Origin: an uncultured Eubacterium sp.
Lineage (GTDB): Bacteria; Bacillota; Clostridia; Eubacteriales; Eubacteriaceae
Length of the DNA: 5,218 bases
Assembly: GCA_902784045.1 (NCBI GenBank)
Contig: CACZTE010000127.1
Location: 1-5,218, forward strand
Reading direction: 5' to 3'
Below the pieces are notes generated by a model. That model ran no database searches and was not told the DNA's origin. It worked only from the letters and a program-made list of their open reading frames with translations. Positions 1 through 4,289 of this stretch are shown here, piece by piece (the stretch's first letter is position 1; each line of letters begins with the position of its first letter). The position numbers were made by a program, and so were the translations under genes.

Positions 1-30
1 AAAACCGTCGTCGTCCGCAAAGACGATTAA
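1..30 (+). CDS. Possible 3' end of an upstream gene (last 9 codons)
   Basis: Frame 1 reads KTVVVRKDD and then a TAA stop at 28-30. Codon choice (GTC, GAC, AAA) matches the confident genes of the window, and AT-rich, stop-filled sequence follows. That fits the tail of a + strand gene cut by the window edge. Nine residues are too few to name a product, and chance is a real alternative. No convincing terminator follows: the T-run at 44-49 is not directly preceded by a stem. Confidence 0.35.
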   Translation, partial: KTVVVRKDD

Positions 31-64
31 GTAGGTTAACAGATTTTTTGAGGACGCTTTTAAG

Positions 65-268
65 TTATAATAGGAGTCCGTCATCAAAAGATTCCCGGTG
101 AAATATTTTCTTATAGCCACTTAATTTCCTTTCGAAGCTCGTCACGGCGTCCGCGATTTCGTGGTGGTTCACCGTCATTTCGTTAAAGGTGTTCCAGTAA
201 ATCGTGTCATACAAAACGACGTGAAAATATATCCGCGTGCAAAATAACCCTGTCGCTTTTTTTTGTAT
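65..268 (-). pseudogene. Minus-strand open frame, possible small gene or gene remnant
   Basis: Read on the minus strand, the frame from 268 down to a TAA at 67-65 is open for 67 codons. Its last half looks protein-like, with mixed polar and hydrophobic residues including NHHEIADAVTSFERKLSGYK. The frame begins after a TGA at 271-269 and has no good start. TTG at 214-212 would give 49 residues and ATG at 178-176 would give 37, neither with a clear Shine-Dalgarno. Beyond the TGA the same frame continues up to an ATG near 306, so a nonsense-interrupted gene is possible. I recognise no family. Chance open frame is the main alternative. Confidence 0.2.
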
Positions 269-278
269 TCAAAAAAAG
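256..278. repeat. T/A-only inverted repeat (possible weak bidirectional terminator)
   Basis: CTTTTTTT at 256-263 is perfectly complementary to AAAAAAAG at 271-278, with a 7-nt loop. The arms have only one G-C pair, so the hairpin is weak. The T-run or A-run could assist termination in either direction, but no GC-rich stem precedes it on either strand. Confidence 0.3.
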
Positions 279-309
279 AGTCTGAATTGCGTGGAATGAT
301 GATTCATAA

Positions 310-359
310 ATGACATCTGATCCGGAAAAAATGAAAAAGGTTTTCAGACCTGTTGTCAT
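310..359. repeat. Interrupted inverted repeat touching the -35 box of the 353-381 promoter
   Basis: ATGACA (310-315) pairs with TGTCAT (354-359), and TCTGA (316-320) pairs with TCAGA (344-348). A 5-nt bulge (349-353) interrupts the right arm. The right arm covers the TTGTCA -35 element, so the repeat could be a protein-binding site that controls the promoter. As DNA it is long and imperfect, so chance cannot be excluded. Confidence 0.3.
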
Positions 360-381
360 CTCTTTCAAATCGTTGTATAAT
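353..381 (+). promoter_or_regulatory. Strong sigma-A-type promoter in the intergenic region
   Basis: TTGTCA at 353-358, a 17-bp spacer and a perfect TATAAT at 376-381 match the housekeeping consensus at 11 of 12 positions. Transcription would begin near 388. No convincing gene starts soon afterwards: the WYL start is 420 nt away and a second promoter intervenes. It may drive a small RNA, a leaderless micro-ORF at 394, or a long WYL leader. Confidence 0.65.
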
Positions 382-393
382 TGCGTTGATTAA

Positions 394-486
394 ATGCCGT
401 TCATAAGAAAAATAGGGACTGGACCGCTCGGTGATCAGCTTGAGAATCCGGCTTGCTTGCTACCCGCTTTTAAAAACCTTAAATGA
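394..486 (+). CDS. Possible 30-residue micro-ORF directly after the 353-381 promoter
   Basis: ATG at 394-396 opens a frame of 30 codons ending in TGA at 484-486. The predicted start of transcription is only about 6 nt upstream, so there is no room for a ribosome binding site and translation would have to be leaderless. The peptide starts MPFIRKIGTGPLGDQ and has no signal sequence or membrane segment. I recognise no family. The same transcript may simply be non-coding, with a small hairpin formed by ACC (423-425) and GGT (430-432) nested in CTG/CAG. Confidence 0.15.
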   Translation: MPFIRKIGTGPLGDQLENPACLLPAFKNLK

Positions 487-529
487 TTTAAAAAAAGTGC
501 TTAAAAACGGCACAAATTTACCTTTTTTC

Positions 530-558
530 GTGACGAAACACTTTGTTTCGGTTACAAT
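530..558 (+). promoter_or_regulatory. Probable promoter of the WYL regulator gene
   Basis: GTGACG (530-535, four of six consensus bases), a 17-bp spacer and TACAAT (553-558, five of six) form a good sigma-A promoter, with a start near 565. The DNA just upstream (466-528) is very AT-rich and could act as an UP-like element. The whole spacer is occupied by an inverted repeat (534-550), which suggests repression by a dimeric protein. This is the closest recognisable promoter to the regulator gene. Confidence 0.55.
534..550. promoter_or_regulatory. Putative operator: perfect inverted repeat between -35 and -10
   Basis: CGAAAC (534-539) and GTTTCG (545-550) are perfect 6-bp inverted arms around a 5-bp centre. 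An overlapping copy, TTTCG-TGA-CGAAA, spans 526-538, so three half-sites lie side by side from 526 to 550. A further GTTTCGG sits at 644-650. A dimeric repressor bound here would block RNA polymerase. Autoregulation by the WYL protein is an inference from position only. Confidence 0.45.
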
Positions 559-576
559 AGGGATACATTAAGCGGT

Positions 577-727
577 GTCTGCTTTTGACAAAATGATCAC
601 ATTGACCATCGGTGAACGGCAGACAAAGAATTTTTAGAAAGACGTTTCGGAAATGGATTCTTACGCGAACTGTCTTCACCGAAAAAGTACCTTCCTTTGA
701 GGCCAAACAAACCGCCGGTTGACGGCG
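577..727 (+). promoter_or_regulatory. Structured 5' leader of the WYL gene
   Basis: The leader can form competing stems. GTCTGC (577-582) pairs with GCAGAC (619-624). Alternatively CGGTGAA (610-616) plus GAC (622-624) pairs with GTC-TTCACCG (672-681), which uses the same GAC bases. TTTCGG (645-650) can also pair with CCGAAA (679-684). A small GC-rich hairpin, CGCCG/CGGCG (713-717 and 723-727), lies just before the Shine-Dalgarno at 733-738. No T-run follows any stem, so attenuation by an intrinsic terminator is not evident. I match it to no known riboswitch. Confidence 0.3.
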
Positions 728-732
728 CGAAA

Positions 733-738
733 GGGAGG
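733..738 (+). promoter_or_regulatory. Ribosome binding site for an alternative GTG start at 745
   Basis: GGGAGG lies 6 nt before a GTG (745-747) that is in frame with the WYL gene. It would add 21 residues, rich in Lys, Arg and Glu, to the N-terminus. It competes with the site at 797-802 as the real start signal. Confidence 0.4.
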
Positions 739-796
739 AACCCCGTGAAAAACAAAGAAATGCGTGACGGCTCTCGCAAGCGAGAAACTCAAATTC

Positions 797-802
797 GGGA
801 GG
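797..802 (+). promoter_or_regulatory. Ribosome binding site for the ATG start at 808
   Basis: GGGAGG lies 5 nt upstream of ATG 808-810. Good strength, good spacing and an ATG codon make this the preferred start. A small inverted repeat, TCTCG/CGAGA (772-776 and 781-785), lies just upstream. Confidence 0.6.
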
Positions 803-807
803 AATTA

Positions 808-1860
808 ATGAAAGATAATCAACAAAAAACAACATCAAAACGGTCATTGGCCAATATTGCGAAACGCACTGACTTAGATCGCGATGTGCGTCTACGCATG
901 TGGTATCTCTATGACATGCTCTATAAAAAAACCGACGAGGAGCATGCCCTGACCACGCCGCAAATCGTCAGATTGATGCAGGAGGACTACGGCATCTACG
1001 TGCACCGCACCACCGTGCCCTACGATATCGCCCTGCTGGAAGCCGCCGGCGTCAAAATCGGCCGCGTCCGCAGACAAGCCTGGCATTTTTATCTGGCCGA
1101 GCGCCGTTTTTCCGTGCCCGAGCTCAGACTGCTCATCGACGCCGTCGCGTCGTCCAAATTTATCACTGAGGACAAAAGCCTCACCCTCATCGGCAAACTC
1201 ATGGGCATGGCCAGCGAACCCTCAACCAAACAACTGACGCATCGGCCGACGGTCACCGACAGAGCCAAAAGCAGCCGCGAAGCCGGCTACGACATCGTCG
1301 AAGCCATCGACACAGCCATGACCCAGGGCGTCAAAATCAGTTTTTATTATTTCGATTACGACAACCAAAAACAGCACATCCTCAAAAACGACGGCAAGCC
1401 CTACACCGTCAGCCCCTATGACCTCATTTGGGACGGCGATTTCTATTACCTCGTCGGCTATTGCGACGAACGGGAAGCCATGCGCACCTTCCGGGTGGAC
1501 CGCATTGAGGACGTACCGGAAATCACCGAAGAAGCATTGACAGCGCGTCCCGATGATTACAGTATTTCACGTTATACCAAAGAATCGTTACGGATGTTCT
1601 CCGGCAGTGATCTCAAAACCGTCACCATGCGTTTTGACGCTGTCGCGATGAAATGGGTCATTGACCGTTTCGGCCCGTATGTGGACACCAAACCCATCGG
1701 AGACGACGCCTTTGAACTGACGGCCGATATTTGTGTCGGTCCCACGTTTTACAGTTGGGTGTTCGGCATGAACGGCGCCGCCGTCATCGAAGGCCCCGAA
1801 GAAGTCAAAGCCGAATACCGCGCTATGATCGAAAAAGCCTTGGCCGGGGCGGCCGACTGA
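808..1860 (+). CDS. WYL-domain transcriptional regulator
   Basis: The 350-residue cytoplasmic protein has the usual layout and length of WYL-family regulators. Residues about 28-100 form an N-terminal winged helix-turn-helix for DNA binding, with RLRMWYLYDML and HRTTVPYDIALLEAAG in the positions where such proteins carry their DeoR-like HTH. Residues about 165-240 form the WYL domain. Its motif is here F-YYL-VGY (212-218), followed by RTFRVDRI (226-233), the conserved basic stretch thought to bind nucleic acid or small ligands. Residues about 270-347 match the C-terminal WCX extension. The start at 808 is chosen for its strong Shine-Dalgarno; GTG at 745 is an in-frame alternative with its own site. 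The name-giving Trp is replaced by Tyr, a common variation. The gene has its own promoter and a terminator at 1894-1933. Target genes and ligand cannot be read from sequence. Autoregulation through the repeat at 534-550 and control of the downstream cyclic-di-GMP operon are inferences. Confidence 0.9.
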   Translation: MKDNQQKTTSKRSLANIAKRTDLDRDVRLRMWYLYDMLYKKTDEEHALTTPQIVRLMQEDYGIYVHRTTVPYDIALLEAAGVKIGRVRRQAWHFYLAERRFSVPELRLLIDAVASSKFITEDKSLTLIGKLMGMASEPSTKQLTHRPTVTDRAKSSREAGYDIVEAIDTAMTQGVKISFYYFDYDNQKQHILKNDGKPYTVSPYDLIWDGDFYYLVGYCDEREAMRTFRVDRIEDVPEITEEALTARPDDYSISRYTKESLRMFSGSDLKTVTMRFDAVAMKWVIDRFGPYVDTKPIGDDAFELTADICVGPTFYSWVFGMNGAAVIEGPEEVKAEYRAMIEKALAGAAD

Positions 1861-1880
1861 CAGTATGCCGTAAAAAGCAA

Positions 1881-1909
1881 TTGAAAATCGATGGACGTTG
1901 ATATATAAT
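1881..1909 (+). promoter_or_regulatory. Promoter of the EAL response regulator / HPt operon
   Basis: TTGAAA (1881-1886), a 17-bp spacer and TATAAT (1904-1909) match the sigma-A consensus at 11 of 12 positions. Transcription would start near 1916, giving a leader of about 220 nt before the ATG at 2139. The -10 box lies inside the loop region of the WYL terminator. Confidence 0.7.
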
Positions 1910-1933
1910 AAAAATGTGTCAGCGTCTTTTTTT
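1894..1933 (+). terminator. Intrinsic terminator of the WYL gene, overlapping the next promoter
   Basis: GACGTTGA (1894-1901) pairs with TCAGCGTC (1919-1926), forming 8 base pairs with one G-U wobble, and seven T follow (1927-1933). The 17-nt loop contains the TATAAT of the next promoter. Transcripts that start near 1916 lack the 5' arm, so the hairpin can stop read-through from the WYL gene but not the new transcript. The long loop makes it less ideal than the terminator at 4207-4229. Confidence 0.6.
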
Positions 1934-2076
1934 GGCTTTAACCCGCGCGGCGGGAGATTACTAAGCCGAAAGCATATATAGATGACATCACGATTCGGGA
2001 TGGTCGCGGCGAAGGTATCCCGGATTCGGCCGAAGGGCCGTGAAAATCGCTTCGACGGCTCAACGACAGCGAAGTG
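1929..2076 (+). ncRNA. Structured leader RNA before the EAL gene, candidate cis-regulatory element
   Basis: Four stems follow one another. Stem 1 pairs 1929-1938 with 1963-1972 (core GGCTT/AAGCC) and encloses the hairpin CCCGC-GCG-GCGGG (1942-1954). Stem 2 pairs 1993-2001 with 2017-2025 (core CGGGAT/ATCCCG, nine pairs with one wobble). Stem 3 is CGGCC-GAAG-GGCCG (2027-2040). Stem 4 pairs CGCTTCG (2048-2054) with CGAAGTG (2070-2076). Such dense pairing in a 220-nt leader suggests a riboswitch or protein-binding element. I could not match it to the cyclic-di-GMP-I or -II, fluoride, ZTP or tetrahydrofolate riboswitch consensus as I remember them. No terminator hairpin lies between it and the gene, so control would act on translation or RNA stability. 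Function is unknown. Confidence 0.4.
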
Positions 2077-2138
2077 TTTGAAAACAAGGCGCAAATGCGG
2101 ACAGAACGGACTGAAAACGCAGCGAACGAGGTAGAATA

Positions 2139-3860
2139 ATGGATAGTTTTATGAAAACCAGCGGACTGAAGCGCCGTGTTTTAATCGTAGATGATGAATT
2201 AGTCAACCGCATGCTTGTGGGCAACATGCTCGATAGTGAGTATGACGTGGCTTACGCGGAAGACGGCAAAGTCGCCATCGACATGCTGGAAAACGAAAAA
2301 TTTGGCTTCTCTCTGGTTCTCCTCGATTTAATGATGCCTGTGTTGAGCGGCATTGAGGTATTAGACTATATGAGAGCCTCCGAGCGTCTGCACGGCGTTC
2401 CTGTCATTGTCATGACTTCCGATAAAGATGCCGAAGTCAACAGCATCAAACACGGCGCGGTGGATTTCATCACCAAACCTTTCCACCTGCCGGAGGTCAT
2501 TTTGGCCCGGTGCGAACGGGTCATCGAGCTTTCCGAAGACAAACACATCATCCATTCCGCCGAGAAAGATTCGCTGACCGGCCTCTACACCAAAGATTTC
2601 TTCTTTGAGTATATCAAACAGGTGGAACACTACAACAGCGACACACAATCCATGGACGCTGTGGTCTTCGCCATCGAAAACTTCCATCTCATCAACGAAG
2701 TCTGCGGCAGGGAAAAGGGCAACGACGTGCTTAAAACCGTCGCCGATCTGTTGAGAAAATTGTTTAAGAACTCGGCGGCTTTCGCCTGTCATGCCGAGGA
2801 CGATATGTTCTACATCTACTGCAATCACAGAGAATCCTACACCGACATTGTCGACATCTGTCAGGAATCTTTGGAAGAGCAGTCCCGTTCGCCCAAGATC
2901 TTCGTGCGCATCGGCGTTTACGCCGAAGTCAACGACGTGGTTCCGGTGGAAACCTGTTTTGAACGGGCCAAACTGGCTTACACCCGCATCAAAAGCGACT
3001 ACACCCAAAAGGTGGCCTATTACAGCAGCGAGCTTTACGAAAAAGCCATCTATAACGAGAGACTGATTGCCGATATCGACGACGCCATGCAAAACGGCGA
3101 TATCCGCGTCTATTATCAACCAAAATACGCCATACAGGGCAAAACGCCCAGACTCAGAAGTGCTGAAGCGCTGGTGCGTTGGATTCATCCCGATCTCGGT
3201 ATGATCAGTCCCGGGGATTTTATTCCGTTGTTTGAAAGCAACGGCCTCATTCAAAAAGTGGACAATTATATCTGGCGGCAGGCGGCGGCTCAGATCAAAA
3301 CCTGGCGGGACACCTACGGCGTCACCGTACCCGTCTCCGTCAACGTGTCGCGCATCGACATTTACGATCCCGACATCGAAGGATTTTTGGGCGGACTGCT
3401 GGTCGAGGATGATTTAAAATCTTCAGATCTGATGATTGAAATCACCGAATCCGCCTACGCCGACAATGCTCAAAGGCTCATCGAAGTCATCAACAACCTG
3501 CGAAGTCAGGGCTTTCTCATCGAAATGGATGATTTCGGATCGGGCTATTCATCCTTAAACATGCTGGCCAGCATTCCCATTGACGTGCTCAAAATGGATA
3601 TGGCCTTTATCCGCAATATGGAAACCGACGAAAAAAGCCTGCGCCTGGTCCGCTTGGTCATCGACATCGCCAAATTTTTGGAAGTCTCCGTCGTGGCCGA
3701 AGGTGTTGAGACCAAAAGCCAGTTGGAACTCCTGAAAGGCATGGGATGCGAATACGTTCAAGGCTATTATTTTTCGGGGCCGGTGCCGCCGGAAAAATTC
3801 GCCGCGTTTATCGAAGCGGATATCAGAGCGAAACAAAAAGAAAGGGGTAAAAACCGATGA
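2139..3860 (+). CDS. Response regulator with receiver, degenerate GGDEF and EAL phosphodiesterase domains
   Basis: The 573-residue soluble protein most likely hydrolyses cyclic di-GMP to pGpG under phosphorelay control. Residues about 12-132 form a receiver with all key positions: acidic pair D18/D19, phospho-acceptor D63 in LLDLMMP, T93 and K113. Residues about 140-295 are GGDEF-like (DSLTGLY at 144-150), but the signature reads AEDDM (219-223) and the first metal-binding Asp is A178. Cyclase activity should be lost; a regulatory GTP-binding role remains possible. Residues about 305-565 are an EAL domain that keeps the catalytic set: E343 (EALVRW), N402, E434 and E437 (EITES), D464/D465 (DDFGSGYSSL), K485, E521 (EGVET) and Q541 (QGYYFSGP). 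There are no membrane segments, and the C-terminal tail is Lys/Arg-rich. GAGGT at 2128-2132 sets the ATG at 2139. The HPt gene overlaps its 3' end by 4 bp. The cognate kinase is not in the window. Confidence 0.93.
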   Translation: MDSFMKTSGLKRRVLIVDDELVNRMLVGNMLDSEYDVAYAEDGKVAIDMLENEKFGFSLVLLDLMMPVLSGIEVLDYMRASERLHGVPVIVMTSDKDAEVNSIKHGAVDFITKPFHLPEVILARCERVIELSEDKHIIHSAEKDSLTGLYTKDFFFEYIKQVEHYNSDTQSMDAVVFAIENFHLINEVCGREKGNDVLKTVADLLRKLFKNSAAFACHAEDDMFYIYCNHRESYTDIVDICQESLEEQSRSPKIFVRIGVYAEVNDVVPVETCFERAKLAYTRIKSDYTQKVAYYSSELYEKAIYNERLIADIDDAMQNGDIRVYYQPKYAIQGKTPRLRSAEALVRWIHPDLGMISPGDFIPLFESNGLIQKVDNYIWRQAAAQIKTWRDTYGVTVPVSVNVSRIDIYDPDIEGFLGGLLVEDDLKSSDLMIEITESAYADNAQRLIEVINNLRSQGFLIEMDDFGSGYSSLNMLASIPIDVLKMDMAFIRNMETDEKSLRLVRLVIDIAKFLEVSVVAEGVETKSQLELLKGMGCEYVQGYYFSGPVPPEKFAAFIEADIRAKQKERGKNR

Positions 3861-4192
3861 CAATCGAAGATTTAAAAAATTTCGGCGCGGATACCGATGA
3901 TGGTTTAAACCGCTGCTTCGGCAATGAAGGGCTCTATCTCAAGCTGGTAGCCACCATGCCGAAAGACGCCAATTTCGACAAATTGAAAGCCGGCGCCGAG
4001 CAAGGCGACACGAATGAAGTTTTTGAAGCGGCTCACGCCCTTAAAGGGGCTCTCGGCAACTTGTCCCTGACACCCATGTATACCCTGGTCAGCGACATTT
4101 GCGAGACGGCCAGGGACGGCAACATGCCAACGCCCGAACAAGTCGACGCCCTTTTTGACCTGCGCGACCGGCTTGAGACCATCGTCGGATAA
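3857..4192 (+). CDS. Stand-alone histidine phosphotransfer (HPt) protein
   Basis: The 111-residue soluble protein, predicted all-helical, has the length of a single HPt domain. Its phospho-acceptor is H60 in the motif AAHALKGALGNLSL, which matches the family pattern AHxLKG with small residues that let a receiver dock. HPt proteins shuttle phosphate between the receiver of a hybrid kinase and a second receiver. The start ATG overlaps the TGA of the EAL response regulator gene (ATGA at 3857-3860), a mark of translational coupling, and AAGGGG at 3842-3847 can serve as ribosome binding site. Tight coupling suggests that the receiver of the neighbouring EAL protein (D63) is its partner, which is inferred from position. 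A hybrid kinase encoded elsewhere would complete the relay. A strong terminator follows 14 bp after the stop, so this gene closes the operon. No key residue is missing. Confidence 0.9.
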   Translation: MTIEDLKNFGADTDDGLNRCFGNEGLYLKLVATMPKDANFDKLKAGAEQGDTNEVFEAAHALKGALGNLSLTPMYTLVSDICETARDGNMPTPEQVDALFDLRDRLETIVG

Positions 4193-4206
4193 TATCGTAA
4201 AACACC

Positions 4207-4229
4207 AAAGCCCGCTCTGCCGGGCTTTT
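4207..4229 (+). terminator. Intrinsic terminator after the HPt gene
   Basis: AAAGCCCG (4207-4214) and CGGGCTTT (4221-4228) form a perfect 8-bp stem with a 6-nt loop. It is followed by TGTTC, so the T-run is formed largely by the stem end (TTTT at 4226-4229). It ends the two-gene operon. Confidence 0.85.
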
Positions 4230-4248
4230 GTTCATGAAGGCGGAAAAG

Positions 4249-4267
4249 CCTCACCGTCGATGTGAGG
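4249..4267 (+). promoter_or_regulatory. Hairpin in the leader of the macro-like gene
   Basis: CCTCAC (4249-4254) is perfectly complementary to GTGAGG (4262-4267) around a 7-nt loop. A 10-bp perfect palindrome, CCGCCGGCGG, lies at 4271-4280 and shares two G with the Shine-Dalgarno. Either could serve as an operator or tune translation. No promoter with both boxes is recognisable between the terminator and this gene, so its transcription is unexplained. Confidence 0.35.
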
Positions 4268-4278
4268 ATGCCGCCGGC

Positions 4279-4283
4279 GGAGG
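4279..4283 (+). promoter_or_regulatory. Ribosome binding site of the macro-like gene
   Basis: GGAGG ends 6 nt before ATG 4290-4292. This strong site fixes the start of a gene that has no stop codon inside the window. Confidence 0.75.
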
Positions 4284-4289
4284 TGTCAC

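Larger units (their letters stand above)
31..352. other. Intergenic stretch without a convincing gene
   Basis: This AT-rich stretch has stops in all + strand frames. It holds a weak minus-strand coding remnant (65-268), a pure T/A hairpin (256-278), and most of an interrupted inverted repeat (310-359) that runs into the -35 box of the promoter at 353-381. A TATAAT at 66-71 has no recognisable -35 partner. I see no RNA gene or mobile element here. Confidence 0.6.

Noticed and set aside
497..528. GTGC/GCAC hairpin followed by six T as a terminator
   Set aside because: The stem is only four base pairs with a 9-nt loop, and the T-run is separated from it by about nine bases.
585..613. TTGACA at 585-590 as the -35 of another promoter
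   Set aside because: No acceptable -10 box lies 16-18 bp downstream.
518..847. Minus-strand open frames opposite the WYL leader and start
   Set aside because: They cross the promoter and both ribosome binding sites of the WYL gene, have no good start context and show no domain.
310..1998. A shared stretch ATGACATC followed by similar bases at 310 and at 1982
   Set aside because: Only eight identical bases with loose similarity after them. One copy is upstream of a promoter and the other is inside a leader, so chance is the simplest explanation.
1588..2094. A 168-codon minus-strand open frame spanning the end of the WYL gene and the leader
   Set aside because: It overlaps the conserved WCX region of the WYL gene, the terminator and the structured leader. 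It has no recognisable domain.
1982..2134. A 50-codon + strand open frame ending 4 bp before the EAL regulator start
   Set aside because: The ending position hints at coupling, but there is no ribosome binding site, the peptide is a featureless basic sequence, and the stems of the leader explain the region better.
1916..2138. A cyclic-di-GMP riboswitch before the EAL gene
   Set aside because: Context made it likely, but the conserved core segments of class I and class II, as I remember them, are not present. Kept only as an unidentified structured leader.
2361..3254. A 297-codon open frame on the minus strand inside the EAL regulator gene
   Set aside because: It lies wholly opposite a gene with intact receiver and EAL motifs, and its composition (runs of Val, Phe, Gly, Asp) is what GC-skewed codon use of the + strand gene produces in the opposite frame.
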